DNA of 64,000 nt from Mucilaginibacter polytrichastri (GCF_001911425.1 NZ_MPPL01000001.1:2537466-2601465); one strand, 5' to 3'; positions 51,609 through 63,500 are shown, numbered from the stretch's first letter. Program-made: numbers and translations. Notes: generated from the letters alone by a model not told the origin.

Positions 51609-52623
51609 TATTTAACAACCAGATCATCACAACCGAAATAACCATACATAACACGGCTGTAAGTGGTATGCTGATGATAGGTGCATATAGCTTGTAACTG
51701 ATGTTAAACCACAGATCAAGCAAATACAAGATCAATGCATGGCCAAGATAAACACCATAAGCATATTGGCCCGTAAAGTCTCTTACCTTAATTAAAAATG
51801 CAGGTAAATTGACTGTCCTGTATTTAAAAAACACAAATAAACTTCCCGACAGGCAAACCACAAACGGCCCTAATGGCTCGTAAAAAACTGTGGTAACACT
51901 ATAATTATACTTCGTAACCAGGTAGGTGCCCACCGTAATTACCATTACCATACCTAAAAACAGCAGCAACATTAGTGATCTTAAATACCTTTGCTTAAAT
52001 GCTGTGGTGCTGAGATAATGGCCCAAAACCAAATAACCGATATAACCTTCAAAATACCTGAGTTCTACCTGCGGCTTATATCGCGACAAATAAGGTTGTT
52101 CGAGCAGCATTACAGCCAGCCAGATCAGCAAAAAGTACAATAGTTCTTTTTTTGTTGCGGCACGCACAAACTTGCTGATGATGGGCATAATTAAATACAA
52201 GCCAATAAGCATATACACATACCATAAATGGTATGAACTGCCATATTTAAGTTGGTGCAGTATCAATTTTGCATTAGCCCAGGTATCATTATCAAAGCTA
52301 ATCTCTTCATTATACCACGAATAGCCGATATACACAAGGCTCCAGAACAAAAATGGGGTTACTATCCGGCTAAGGCGTCTTTTCAAAAAATCATTTAATT
52401 CATAATCACGATGCAGGTTAAGTGCACCTGTTATCATTACAAATACGGGTACTGCAAAACGAACCATTGCATTAAATACATCGGCAGTAAGCCACTCGTT
52501 AAGCGGCACCTTGCCATACTGGGCCAGCAACACGGCACTGGTATGCAGCACAATTACGGCAAGTAACGATAAAAAGCGGAGGTTACTTATCCATTCAAGG
52601 TTCTGAGGTTTATCAAAAGACAT
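51574..52623 (-). CDS. Acyltransferase-3 family membrane protein (OafA/WecH-like)
   Basis: A 349-residue protein with about ten membrane helices. The N-terminal segment NLRFLSLLAVIVLHTSAVLL (15-34) carries the conserved Arg and His of the family, and the FVMITGALNLHRDYELNDFLKRRLSRIVTPFLFWS stretch (split here as about 61-95) gives the R-R pattern after the second helix. It probably transfers an acyl group, often acetyl, from a cytoplasmic donor to a cell-envelope sugar. No polysaccharide biosynthesis genes are beside it. The target is unknown. Confidence 0.9.
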   Translation of the reverse strand: MSFDKPQNLEWISNLRFLSLLAVIVLHTSAVLLAQYGKVPLNEWLTADVFNAMVRFAVPVFVMITGALNLHRDYELNDFLKRRLSRIVTPFLFWSLVYIGYSWYNEEISFDNDTWANAKLILHQLKYGSSYHLWYVYMLIGLYLIMPIISKFVRAATKKELLYFLLIWLAVMLLEQPYLSRYKPQVELRYFEGYIGYLVLGHYLSTTAFKQRYLRSLMLLLFLGMVMVITVGTYLVTKYNYSVTTVFYEPLGPFVVCLSGSLFVFFKYRTVNLPAFLIKVRDFTGQYAYGVYLGHALILYLLDLWFNISYKLYAPIISIPLTAVLCMVISVVMIWLLNKLPYIGKYIAG

Positions 52624-52703
52624 GTATCCAAAGATAAGCTCAACAAATTAGATTTACTGGATTAACAGCTTATTTGAATCACAGAAAAATCACCTATACT
52701 AAA

Positions 52704-52745
52704 AATGGGTAAGTATGATTGCTTTTACAATCACACTTACCCATT
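52704..52745 (-). terminator. Strong terminator after the GH31 cluster
   Basis: An 18-bp stem with one mismatch (outer arm AATGGGTAAGT/ACTTACCCATT, inner TGATTG/CAATCA) closes a 6-nt loop. On the minus strand it is followed by a T-run (TTTTT), 28 bp after the GH31 stop. It ends the leftward glycan operon. Confidence 0.88.
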
Positions 52746-52773
52746 AGGCATTGTGTATAAGGTTTTAGATTAT

Positions 52774-55182
52774 TTACAATTTTACGGCAATTGCTTTACC
52801 TGTGTATTTAACTGTTTTATCGAAATGGTCTGCAGGGCCTGTGTTTGAGCCATGAGCACCATTAACTACAACTACATTAAAGGTATGTTGCTTTAACATA
52901 CCCGGGAAACTGCCTTTAACAGCAGAGATGCTTAACTGGCGGGTCTGATCGTTCCAGCCGATATTAAATGTGGCAAATTTACCTTTTTCATAGTCGTAAG
53001 TATCGTTTCCATCTTCATAATATAAAAATTGGCCGTTTGCCCCAGGATATACACGCAGTTCAATTACATCGCCCGGTTTTTCTGTAGCATATTGTACTAC
53101 AGGGCCCATGGGTACAATTGATCCGGCTTTTACATATAAAGGCATAGTTTCAATCGGCACATCTACATTTAAAGTCTGGCCACCTTCAAATTTTTCACCG
53201 GTCCAGAAATCGTACCATGCGGTAGCTTTAGGCAGGTATACTTCGCGGCTATGTTTCCCGGCAGCAGCATTATCACCTGTGTACAATTGTTCGGTAACCG
53301 GGTTTACCAGGAAAGCAGAACCAAACATATATTCATCCGGGATGCTGTAAACCTTGGCATCGTTTCTGAAATCGAAAGCCAGCGACCGCATAATGGTATA
53401 GTTATTTTGTGTTACACGACCAGCCAATGAGTAGATGTATGGTAACAAGCGGTAACGCAGTTTATCATACTTAACCAGGATATCTCTTGTTTTCTCGTCC
53501 CAGTTGTTGGAAAAGATTGCTCTTTCGCCTTTACCGTGGATACGAAATATCGGGCTGAATGTACCAAACTGGAACCAACGGGTAAATAACTCACGAAACT
53601 CTGGTTTAGACCAGTCTGGAGCAGTCCAGTGGTAATGATAACCACCAATGTCAGATGTCCAGTATGGTATACCTGATACGCAGGCATTAATACCTTGTGG
53701 CACCTGACTTTTAAGAGCCTCGAACGAAGTGCTGATATCTGACGACCATAAGGTTGCAGCATTGCGCTGCTCGCCCGCAAATGATTGCCTGATTAAAAAG
53801 AAAGCACGTTTGTTAGGGATATCTCTTCTCCAACCTTTGTATAATCCCTTAGAATGTTCTAAAGAGTAAGTGTTAAAATAGTCGATACCCTTGCCTACAG
53901 AGAAATTTGCTTTACGGCGTTCATCAAGTAAGGTGCCGTTATCCGGTTCGCATTGGTCAACCCACCAGGCATCCCAGCCGTAGCGTTTAACCAAGCTATC
54001 GCGGGCTTGTGCCCAGTAAAGGTCGCGGGCTTTAGGGTTATGGGCATCGTAATAGGTATCAAAAGTATGTGTTACCACGTTATCCCAGGTAATACTGGTT
54101 AAGCCACCCATCTTATCAAGGGCATCATAGTTAGGTGTCCCTTTACCAAACACCGGCCAGATGGAGATCATGGCATGGATATTTGCCTGGTGCAGTTCAT
54201 CAACCAAAGCTTTAGGATTAGGGTAACGCTCCGGTTTCATAATGTGCGATCCGATTGGCAATGGATCCCAGTAGTACCAATCCTGTACAATCACATCGAC
54301 AGGGATATTGGCATTACGGTACTTATTTTTCACACCGATGATCTCAGCCTGGCTCAGATACCTGTCTTGCGACTGGAATAACCCGAAAGACCATTTGGGG
54401 AACATCGGTGCTTTGCCTGTTGTGGTACGGTAAGCATCGATAATGGCATCGAACGTTGGGCCGTAGAAAAAATAGTAATCCACCTGCTTACCGCTTTCTG
54501 ATACGTATTTAAACTGCGTGTTATTGGCTTCTGCGCCATAAAAGTTAGAGGCCGAATAATTATCCCACATTAAACCATAACCTTTGGTTGAGAGTAAAAC
54601 AGGGATAGCACCGGTCATATACTTAATGGCCATGTCCTGGTTACGGCCTTTGTAATTGATAGACAAAGAATCTGTAGGGTGGCAACCCAGGCCGAATAAT
54701 CCTTCATCATCTGGCGAATTAAATGTAGTGGTACAACTATAGGTATCTATACCTGCAACTGTTTGCGCCTGCATTTCTTTGTTATCAGTTTTACTTTCTG
54801 ATGTAATTACCTTTCCGGCTGTGGTTAGGTAAGTAATAGCGTTCGACTTGCGGTCGACGTTAATTACCAGTTTACCGGTTTTAATAACAATGTTTCCACC
54901 AGCCTCACTAACGGCGAAATTCACTTTACCATTAAAGGGGTTGTTTACTACCAGTGAATTAAACACCGGGAATGCATCCAAAGCGGTATATTTTACCTCA
55001 ACGATATCATCGCGGCAAATCTTTATTTTCATTAAGCCTTTATCTAATGTAAAGGTTACGCCATCGGCCTGCCTGGTATATGATTTTACTGCAGCAGTAA
55101 CAATACTTACCTGCATCAGCATTACCAGGGCAAACAATAAGCCCCATCTAATTTTAGTGTTCATTTTAAAATTGTTAAACAT
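52774..55182 (-). CDS. GH31 family glycosidase (probable alpha-xylosidase or alpha-glucosidase)
   Basis: An 802-residue protein; the second Met (55164, MNTKIRWGLL) gives the better signal peptide, ending VTAA. The galactose-mutarotase-like N-terminal domain leads to the barrel (PKWSFGLFQSQDRYLSQAEI, 262-281). The nucleophile motif is DAWWVDQCEP with Asp409, and the acid/base is in LWSSDIS (Asp482). A DUF5110-type beta domain follows (about 690-790). The QCEP sequence after the nucleophile and the acidic and aromatic surroundings are seen in alpha-xylosidase-like members, but specificity cannot be fixed. It is last in the GH2-GH3-GH31 group, 14 bp after GH3. Alpha-xylosidase would suit xyloglucan. 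Confidence 0.92.
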   Translation of the reverse strand: MFNNFKMNTKIRWGLLFALVMLMQVSIVTAAVKSYTRQADGVTFTLDKGLMKIKICRDDIVEVKYTALDAFPVFNSLVVNNPFNGKVNFAVSEAGGNIVIKTGKLVINVDRKSNAITYLTTAGKVITSESKTDNKEMQAQTVAGIDTYSCTTTFNSPDDEGLFGLGCHPTDSLSINYKGRNQDMAIKYMTGAIPVLLSTKGYGLMWDNYSASNFYGAEANNTQFKYVSESGKQVDYYFFYGPTFDAIIDAYRTTTGKAPMFPKWSFGLFQSQDRYLSQAEIIGVKNKYRNANIPVDVIVQDWYYWDPLPIGSHIMKPERYPNPKALVDELHQANIHAMISIWPVFGKGTPNYDALDKMGGLTSITWDNVVTHTFDTYYDAHNPKARDLYWAQARDSLVKRYGWDAWWVDQCEPDNGTLLDERRKANFSVGKGIDYFNTYSLEHSKGLYKGWRRDIPNKRAFFLIRQSFAGEQRNAATLWSSDISTSFEALKSQVPQGINACVSGIPYWTSDIGGYHYHWTAPDWSKPEFRELFTRWFQFGTFSPIFRIHGKGERAIFSNNWDEKTRDILVKYDKLRYRLLPYIYSLAGRVTQNNYTIMRSLAFDFRNDAKVYSIPDEYMFGSAFLVNPVTEQLYTGDNAAAGKHSREVYLPKATAWYDFWTGEKFEGGQTLNVDVPIETMPLYVKAGSIVPMGPVVQYATEKPGDVIELRVYPGANGQFLYYEDGNDTYDYEKGKFATFNIGWNDQTRQLSISAVKGSFPGMLKQHTFNVVVVNGAHGSNTGPADHFDKTVKYTGKAIAVKL

Positions 55183-55196
55183 TCAGTTTCTATTTA

Positions 55197-57401
55197 TTAA
55201 TTTTTAACCCCTATTATTTTAGTTTCTTTAATATCTGCCGACGAGCTGCCAACCATTAGTTCCACAGGCTCGGTCTCAATCACAAATTTGTTTTTCTTTG
55301 TATCCCAATAAGCCAGATCTGCAGCGGCTATTTTTAATTGTACCGTCTTCTTTTCACCTGCTTCAAGGCTTATACGCTTAAATGCCTTCAACTCTTTTAT
55401 CGGCCTTTCTACTTTCGATTTAAGGTGCTTAACGTATAATTGTACCACTTCATCGCCTGTGCGGGTACCGGTATTAGTTACATCGATACTTACGGACAGG
55501 CTATCATTGGCGTTGAGCTTAGCAGCAGCTTGTAAATTGCCGTATTTAAACGTGGTATAACTCAGGCCATAGCCAAACGGGTATAAAGGCGCATTTTTTA
55601 AATACATGTAAGTACGGCCATGCCTAATGTCGTAATCCATCATTGGCGGCAATTGATCTAATGATTTTGGCCAGGTTTGCACCAGCCGGCCAGCCGGGCT
55701 AACATCGCCATACAGCACATCGGCCAGGGCATTGCCCAGCTCCTGGCTGCAATGCGTAATATGTAATATGGCAGGCAAATTTTCCTGCTCCCAGTTAATG
55801 GCGTAAGGGAAACTGCTTACCAGTACCATAACGATATGCGGGTTAACTGCGTAGAGTTGTTTAATCAGATCTTCCTGCAATGAGTCGAGCGAGATGCTTT
55901 TGCGGTCAACCGCTTCACGGCCTTCAGTTGATCCATCTACTTTTTTCCAGCCCAAATTACCGGAGGGATTATTGCCCACACATACAATAACCACGTCTGC
56001 CGCTTTTGCCATACTAACAGCTATAGCGTCATTGGTAGTATGCATTACTTTAACATTGGCAGATACCTTGCTTTTAATACCCTCCAATGGGCTTACGCTA
56101 TAAGCCGGTGTGCCGCTATACCAATCCTGCAATACTTCTGCCGAGCGCGGGCCAACAATGGCAACCGTACCGGCTTTGTTTTTATCGAGCGGCAAAAAGT
56201 TATTTTGATTTTTTAGTAGTACGATAGATTTCTGGGTGATTAGCCGGGCAAACTTTTGGTGTTCGCTGCTTAACCAAGGCTCCGGTCCATCTTTGATGGA
56301 TGCGTAAGGTACCATCTCCGGCGGATCTAACTGACCGAGCTTAATCATCACTCTGAATACCCCCCTTAGATTATGATCTATTTCGGCTTCGGTAATCAGC
56401 TTTTGATCCAGTGCAGCCTTCACCCCTTCTTTATATTTATCCAAAAACTGGTTAATACCCGCCTTAATACATCCGGCAGCGGCTTCTGCGGGCGTTTTAT
56501 AATAATGATGTGCAGTTAATAACATGGTGTAAGCACCACCATCGGTACAAATGATTCCGTCCTCGCCCCACCTGTCAACAGTGATCTTTTTAAGCATAGG
56601 ATTTACCGCCTGGGGTATGCCATTTACTTTGTTGTAAGAAGCCATATAAGCCTTTGAACCGCCCAGTAAAATGCCACGCCTAAAAGTGTAACCGTAATAC
56701 TCATTAAATAAACGATCATCAAGTACTGAGTTGCTGCTATCGCGACTATCCTCGTTGCTATTGGCTAAAAAATGCTTCATCAGGGCGGCAGTTTCCCAGT
56801 ATTTCGGGTTATTTCCCTGCAAGCCTTTAATATAACTTACCACCATAGCAGCATTAAATACGGCATCCTCGCCATAGCATTCCTCGGTACGCCCCCATCT
56901 TGGGTCGCGACCCAGATCTGCATTGGGTGCCCTTACTACCAGCCCTCCTTTGTGATATTTTGCAGATTGAAATACATAGCGGGTTTCATTAGCCTCAATA
57001 GCGGCGGCCTGTTGTAATAGATCCGGGCTCCAGGTTTCGGCCATACCTATACTCTGCGGAAAAATGGTAGTTGGGATCGGCGTATTCCCTCCCCAGTTAC
57101 CAATTGTCCCCATAGAAAGCCCATGTAACCCTTCTACATGCCCGGTACCTTTAATACCCAGGCGCTCAACTGTTGGGTTGGTACCCAGGCAATTGATCTT
57201 TTCGTCGGTATTTAATAAGGAGAGCAAATTTGTGATCCGCACCTCAACTGCAACTTCAGGATTTTGAAAAGGATATTTATATTGTGCATACACGTGCTGA
57301 CTGATGAGCAACATCAACAGGCAGCATGTATGCTTAATTATGCTTTTTAATAATTGTGTAAATGGCATTATAAAATTGGTATGGTCAAACCCATTCGGCA
57401 T
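55197..57401 (-). CDS. GH3 family beta-glucosidase/beta-xylosidase
   Basis: A 734-residue reading frame from ATG 57401; the ATG at 57368 (MPFTQLLKSIIKH) directly precedes the hydrophobic signal peptide, ending VYAQ, and is the likelier start. The (alpha/beta)8 domain has RDPRWGRTEECYGEDA (165-180) and KHF; the nucleophile is Asp287 in DGIICTDGGA. The alpha/beta sandwich domain (about 390-600) and a fibronectin-III-like C-terminal domain (about 640-710, GDEVVQLYVKHLKSKVERPIKEL region) follow. It removes terminal beta-linked glucose or xylose from oligosaccharides in the periplasm. It lies 203 bp downstream of the GH2 gene, so a separate promoter is possible. Confidence 0.93.
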   Translation of the reverse strand: MPNGFDHTNFIMPFTQLLKSIIKHTCCLLMLLISQHVYAQYKYPFQNPEVAVEVRITNLLSLLNTDEKINCLGTNPTVERLGIKGTGHVEGLHGLSMGTIGNWGGNTPIPTTIFPQSIGMAETWSPDLLQQAAAIEANETRYVFQSAKYHKGGLVVRAPNADLGRDPRWGRTEECYGEDAVFNAAMVVSYIKGLQGNNPKYWETAALMKHFLANSNEDSRDSSNSVLDDRLFNEYYGYTFRRGILLGGSKAYMASYNKVNGIPQAVNPMLKKITVDRWGEDGIICTDGGAYTMLLTAHHYYKTPAEAAAGCIKAGINQFLDKYKEGVKAALDQKLITEAEIDHNLRGVFRVMIKLGQLDPPEMVPYASIKDGPEPWLSSEHQKFARLITQKSIVLLKNQNNFLPLDKNKAGTVAIVGPRSAEVLQDWYSGTPAYSVSPLEGIKSKVSANVKVMHTTNDAIAVSMAKAADVVIVCVGNNPSGNLGWKKVDGSTEGREAVDRKSISLDSLQEDLIKQLYAVNPHIVMVLVSSFPYAINWEQENLPAILHITHCSQELGNALADVLYGDVSPAGRLVQTWPKSLDQLPPMMDYDIRHGRTYMYLKNAPLYPFGYGLSYTTFKYGNLQAAAKLNANDSLSVSIDVTNTGTRTGDEVVQLYVKHLKSKVERPIKELKAFKRISLEAGEKKTVQLKIAAADLAYWDTKKNKFVIETEPVELMVGSSSADIKETKIIGVKN

Positions 57402-57604
57402 ACTTTAGGTGAAAGCTGCTAGTATGCTCAACGGTAAAACTATCATTTATAAACCCCTTGCCACTACAACAAAGGTTAAATAATATGCAATAAATGTTAA
57501 GGGTGTATTAGGTTATGTATTTTTGTCTATTACCATATTTTTAATACAAGTAATTGTCATAATATATATTCGACAACTTCACAAACACACATCTATATTC
57601 CTGT

Positions 57605-60496
57605 TTATCTTTTGTTTAAGTTACTTTTTAATGCTGCCGTAGTTTTAATGTTGAGGGTATCTGCCTTTATGCCATCAGCTGTGGCGGTGAGCTTAATTTC
57701 GCCTGCTTCGCCTGTCGATTGGATGATAACCTGTGCTAATCCGTTAAATAAGTTTTTATTCCACTGAGCCGCAGGAGTTATAATTTGGATTGATCCGGGA
57801 GATGTATTTACCGGTGTCCAGTCGTTAGGTTTAATCAATGGCTTGCTTACAATTGCAATTTCGTTTGTTCCTTGTTTAAGTAACTTTTTGTCCAGCTTAA
57901 ATTCACTTTGATTAGTAGTATCAGTAAGGTTTAAACCAACAGCTTTACCATTGATATACACAGATTGATCTTTACCGATACTTTTATAAAACAGTGTAAT
58001 TTGCGCCTGATCATTCAGTTCGCTCAATTCAAATTTTCCGCGGTAAATAAGTGCCTGAACTTTTTTGCCGAAGTCCGAATTGCGGTCAGCCTTGAATGCG
58101 CGGTCCCAATTACTGTCATCATAATTTAAAGCTGTCTCTGGTCGACTATCAATGTTATCTACGATCTTCTCTTTTAACCCGGTTATTTCAGCAACCTTAA
58201 TACTTTCTATAAACTTATCCGGCTCTAGTGATGTTGGGTTACCATTACCCACCCCAATAATTTTACCCGGACCGGTAATAGTAAAAGTAACATGATTAAA
58301 CGCTGTAGGTACTGCCAATCCTTTTTTATCCTTAATGGCTACAGTTACCATGGCTAAATCTTTATCGTCGGCCGTAATAACAGCTCTATCTGTGCTTAAA
58401 ACAATGCTTTGAAGGTCTCCCGTAGTTTGAACCAGATCTGTCAGTATCTTTTTCCCGGCTTTGTAACCAATGGCTTCCAATTTGCCGGCAGCATAAGCCA
58501 CCTTCCATTCCAGATGCCCATTCAATTGCATCGCTTTTTTACCCTGGCTTTTACCGTTTAAAAAAAGTTCTACTTCGTCACAATTACTATAGGCCCAAAC
58601 ATCAATCAATTGGCCTTCTTTGCCTTTCCAATTCCAGTGTGGCAACAAATGCAATACAGGCTCGGTGCCCCACCAGCTTTTTAAATACCAGGCATCATCT
58701 TTCCAAAAGCCACACTGATCCAGCATCCCGAAATAAGATCCGGTTGATGGCCATCCATAAGGCGAAGGTTCGCCGCGATAATCAAAACCTGTCCAGATAA
58801 ACATACCTGCCAGGAAAGGTCTTTTGGCATAATAGTTCCAGCCCTCTTCAATACTATAAGCCTTAGGGCGTGGCTTTTTATCATAAGCTGCCATCCAATG
58901 CAAACTGTCGTTAGTAAAATATATGCCACGGGTTGCAAAGGTCGATCCCTCTTCTGTGCCCCATCCTTTTTGACCGGGGAATTTCTTATGTTGTGCATCC
59001 GGGTCTTCCTGCGCTATGTAATTAAAGCCCATCACATCCATAACGGCAGATAAACCCTGCCCCCATCCACCGCTAAAAGCAGCTGTAATTGCCCGGGTAG
59101 AGTCGATGCTTTTGGCATAAGCCTGCATGGTGGTGGCAATACGCGCACCTATAATTGTATTTTCTATGCGCCACTCCTCGTTACCTACAGACCAGCTAAT
59201 AACGCTTGGGTGGTTGCGGTCGCGAATAATCAAGTTTTTTAAATTATTGAGATGTGTTGACGTAACCCCCATCAAACGGCTTTCGTCAATAACAACCATA
59301 CCCAAACTATCGCAAGCATCCAGCAATTCGGGCGTTGGCGGATTATGCGAGCAACGATAGGCATTGGAGCCCATTGCTTTTAAAGATTTGATTCTGAAAA
59401 ATTGCAAAGCATCCGGTATAGCAGAGCCCACACCCGCGTGATCCTGGTGATTATTGGTGCCTTTTATTTTTACATGTTTGCCGTTTAGGAAGAAGCCTTC
59501 ATTAGCATCGAAACGAATGGTACGGATACCAAAGCGGGTATCATATTGATCTGTTACCTTCCCATTCTCTAAGATCTCAGTATACAAATGATATAACGAG
59601 GGGTTCTCTATCGACCATAACTGTGCATTGTCTACCATCAAATTACCGCTCCATTCTTTGTTTTCAAACGGACTTAGCGCAATATTACTTACAGTAGCCG
59701 TAGCTACATGGTTGCCCTGCGGCCCTACAATGGTTTGCCTGATATTAAAACTCCTAACTGATTTAGAATCATTGGTAATTGTAACTGCCGCTTTTATTTC
59801 GGCATTGGCTCCCTTTACATTGGTAGTAACAAAAGTGCCGTTGGTAGCAATATGCAGATCATTGGTTTTATTGAGCCATACATGCCTGTAAATGCCGGCA
59901 CCTTCATAAAACCAACCTTCTTCCATAGTCACATCTGCCCTTACAGTAATTATATTGTTGCCGCCATAGTTAAGGTATTCCGATATATCATATTCAAAGC
60001 CATTATACCCACTGAGTTCTGTACCTAGATAGTGTCCATTGACCCATACTATTGAATTACGGAACACGCCATCAAAAGCAATGTGGATCTTTTTGCCCAG
60101 ATCTGAATTGGGGATATTGAAAGATTTACGATACCAGCCAACACTTGCGTCTGGGAAATTGCGGCCAATTGCTTTAAAGCCATGGCTGAAACTTCCTTTT
60201 TCACTAAAAGATTGTTCAACCGCCCAGTCGTGCGGTAAATCTAACGCACGCCATGCCCTGTCGTCAAATGCAGGGTCGGCAGCGCCATCACCATAACCAG
60301 CTTTGGCATAGTAAGAGAAATAGCTTGTGCCTGTATCAAAATCTTTTTTGGTATCATAGGTGTGCCCGTATGCAAACCTCCAGTTTTTATCGAATGACAA
60401 ATGCTGACGTTCGGATTGCGCTATTACTGATAATGTGATACTGCAAAACAATACCATTAAACTATAGCTTACAGTTAATTTTTTACAAATTATCAT
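57605..60496 (-). CDS. GH2 family beta-galactosidase-like enzyme, multidomain
   Basis: A 963-residue protein with a signal peptide ending VIAQ (about residue 27). The sugar-binding domain (DLPHDWAVEQSFSEKGSFSH, about 87-106), the immunoglobulin-like domain and the barrel are clear. The acid/base is Glu440 in SWSVGNEEW; the nucleophile is probably Glu515 in WGTEEGSTFATRGIY, aligned with the SETSSATSSRGVY-type segment of this subfamily. A DUF4982-like domain, a Big-type beta domain (about 680-780) and a second jelly-roll (about 800-900, QALIYRGKFELSEL) form the C-terminus. It begins 14 bp after the VCBS gene and leads the enzyme block. Beta-galactosidase is the best guess. Confidence 0.92.
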   Translation of the reverse strand: MIICKKLTVSYSLMVLFCSITLSVIAQSERQHLSFDKNWRFAYGHTYDTKKDFDTGTSYFSYYAKAGYGDGAADPAFDDRAWRALDLPHDWAVEQSFSEKGSFSHGFKAIGRNFPDASVGWYRKSFNIPNSDLGKKIHIAFDGVFRNSIVWVNGHYLGTELSGYNGFEYDISEYLNYGGNNIITVRADVTMEEGWFYEGAGIYRHVWLNKTNDLHIATNGTFVTTNVKGANAEIKAAVTITNDSKSVRSFNIRQTIVGPQGNHVATATVSNIALSPFENKEWSGNLMVDNAQLWSIENPSLYHLYTEILENGKVTDQYDTRFGIRTIRFDANEGFFLNGKHVKIKGTNNHQDHAGVGSAIPDALQFFRIKSLKAMGSNAYRCSHNPPTPELLDACDSLGMVVIDESRLMGVTSTHLNNLKNLIIRDRNHPSVISWSVGNEEWRIENTIIGARIATTMQAYAKSIDSTRAITAAFSGGWGQGLSAVMDVMGFNYIAQEDPDAQHKKFPGQKGWGTEEGSTFATRGIYFTNDSLHWMAAYDKKPRPKAYSIEEGWNYYAKRPFLAGMFIWTGFDYRGEPSPYGWPSTGSYFGMLDQCGFWKDDAWYLKSWWGTEPVLHLLPHWNWKGKEGQLIDVWAYSNCDEVELFLNGKSQGKKAMQLNGHLEWKVAYAAGKLEAIGYKAGKKILTDLVQTTGDLQSIVLSTDRAVITADDKDLAMVTVAIKDKKGLAVPTAFNHVTFTITGPGKIIGVGNGNPTSLEPDKFIESIKVAEITGLKEKIVDNIDSRPETALNYDDSNWDRAFKADRNSDFGKKVQALIYRGKFELSELNDQAQITLFYKSIGKDQSVYINGKAVGLNLTDTTNQSEFKLDKKLLKQGTNEIAIVSKPLIKPNDWTPVNTSPGSIQIITPAAQWNKNLFNGLAQVIIQSTGEAGEIKLTATADGIKADTLNIKTTAALKSNLNKR

Positions 60497-60510
60497 ATCC
60501 TTGTCCCGGC

Positions 60511-63500
60511 TTATTTTATTATTCTTTTATTACCTGCATTATCAAAAACTGCAACACTTTGCATGCTGTCATCTATGGTGATAAATCGTGCAGATTGCGA
60601 TAAAAATGAACTGCCATAGCTAAACTCCTCCTTTGCTATTTTTCCATTTTTGTATTTAACTAAAGCATAAGCATCTAAAGGATTAACAGCAATAGTTTTG
60701 GCAGTGCCCTTTAACTTAAATACCTTTAAAAAGTCTTTATTTTGGCTGGCAGCCAAAAACACAGCACCATTATTATTACGGAACTTTACCAATGCCTTCC
60801 CGTTGCCGGGGATGTAAATACCGCTTTGCATAATACTAAGTGGCTTAAAGCCCCCCTTACCATCGCCTTTTAACATTAAGCCATTAAGCGCATCATATCG
60901 GCCTATAGATACATCGGTACCGTAATCATTCCCGTTAATCACCACATCCAGGTTACCATCACCGTCAAAATCGCCGGTTTCCATGCCATTGAGTACAGAT
61001 ACCTGGGCTTCAATAGGTAAAGGAATAAGGGTGAACTTTCCATTTCCGTCATTGCGTAAAAAGCACGATTTAAGCAAGTTGGCCTTTAGCTTCTGTGCGC
61101 CTTTCATCTGTTCGGGCGATAATACCTCGTCCATAGTTGCGGTAGCGTACGACTTATAATTGGTGAACTTTTTCTTGAGGCTGATCATCTGCTTCAGAAT
61201 ATCATCCCTTCCCGGTACCGGGAACTCTTTCTTGTCGCCGTTTTGGTCGGGAAGGTATATTGATGGTATGGCCGTGTAGGCACCATTCTTATCAAAATCT
61301 TTAGCGGTAATATAAACCGGGTATTTATCGCTGGCCTGGAAAAGGCTGTTCTGCCCCATATTGCCGACAATGTAATCCGTACGGCCTGTGTGCCTGAAAT
61401 CGCCGCCAACTAATGAGTTCCACCATCCCAATTTATCTGCAACGCCGGATTTTGGGGTAATATTTACAAACTTGCCATGCTCATTCTTTAAAAATGTTAT
61501 CGGCATCCATTCGCCGGCCATCATCAAATCGGGCCAGCCGTCATTGTCAAAATCTGTAAACAAGGCATCGCAAACCATTCCTATATCTTTCAAGGCTGGC
61601 GCTACCTGGGCAGTAACGTCAGTAAATTTAACGTATCCGTTTTCGCTGTCGTTCCTTAAAATAATGCTCGATACCGGCTTAGGATAGTTCCACGGTTCCA
61701 CTCTGCCAGATATAAACAGATCCAGTTTACCGTCTTTATTATAATCACAAGCCCTTACACATAATTTACTAGTTAGGTTTACGGGTATGGCATTGGTCGC
61801 CAATGTAAAATTGCCCTTACCATCGTTTAAATAAAGTCTGTCCTGGTATTCGGGGCTGTTAGCTTGCGTTTCGTAACCGCCACTGGCCGCATATAAATCA
61901 AGTTTACCATCGCCATTAGCATCAAACAGTAAAAGGCCTGCATCTGTAAACCGGTGATCGGGGATGATTTTAGTAGTCAGCAAATCGCGTTGCTTAAATT
62001 GCCCGTTTGCCTGCTGAAAAAATATCTGTGCCTGGTTATAGGCGTCGCCACCAATAATAATATCATCCAAGCCGTTATTGTCAATATCACCAACAGCCAA
62101 AGCTGGAGTATACTCCGACAATTTATGCGGCATTAGCTTCTGGATATTGAAATCAATAAAATTGGCATCCTTGCTTTTAAAATGAATCCCTACAGAGTCG
62201 CTTACTTCTTTAAATAGCGCTTTGTTATCTACTAGTGGCTGAATATGATCATACTTATCTTTAGCATTGGCTATATCTGCTATTATTTTCTGGTCAGCTT
62301 TTACATTGGTCAGCTTTTGCTTTTTACCTCCCGGCCATTTAATCACTACCGAATCGAGTACTTTTACTGCTCCCAAACCAAAATGTGCAATGCCTTGTAC
62401 GCTTGATAAATATCCCCTGTATGGGTCATTTTCATAAACCTGCTGCTTGCCGTGGTTGTAATAAATATTGGCAGTTGCACCTAAACCATTTTTGTTGTGC
62501 GTATCACCTTTAAAGCTAATCTGAAAATAGTGAACACTGCTTAGCTTATCTTTATCATCTCTCGATGTATTTCTGTAAACCAACGCTTCATCATTAACAT
62601 TGTTAATGATCATATCCATCGCGCCATCATTATCCAGATCGGCATAGGCAGCACCGTTTGAAAACGTGGGCAGCTCCAGTCCCCAGGTTTTGCTCACATC
62701 CTGAAACGTAAGGTTACCGCTATTTGCAAAAGCATAATTGTGAAGCTTGACTTCGGGAATTTGTTTTAACACTTCTTTTTTGGATGTTATTGCATAGGCT
62801 TGCTGCCTGTAGGTCATAAAATCATGGTCGGATACGTCTTTAGGGAAACCATTGGTTATAATTAAATCGCGAAAGCCATCGTTATTAAAGTCGGTAACCA
62901 TAGGTGTCCAACTCCAATCTGTTTGTGCCATACCGCTTAAAAAACCTATTTCACTAAAAACAGGACTACCGATCTGCCCCTGCTGACCAAGCCTTGGTCC
63001 CTGGTTAATTTGCAGCGTATTACGTACATATTGATATTGGTAGCCATAAAAGTCGAAGTTTTGGAACGTCTCGTAACTATTGGCCCCTAGCATCATCTTT
63101 TTACGGTAATTATCTTCCGGGTTCATATCCAGTTCAACTACATCGGGCAGGCCGTCATTATTAATGTCGACAATATCCTGCCCCATGGCATTATATGAGG
63201 TATGCTTGAAATATTCTTTAGAGCGATTGGTAAAAGTGCCATCATGATTATTGATGTACAGAATATTGTTCGATGCAAAATCATTCGATACATAGATATC
63301 TTTCCAGCCGTCATTATTAATGTCGACCGTTGTGGCCGCGTGGCCGTAACCGTCGAGGTTAATACCTGCCTGTGCAGAAACATCATGAAACACCGGATGG
63401 TTCAATTGCGCATCCCAATCATTACGGTATAATTTACCCTTGCTTTGCGCTATAGTGCGCCCCGGCCCAAAAAGGTTTGGATTATAACTGGCCGATGCGC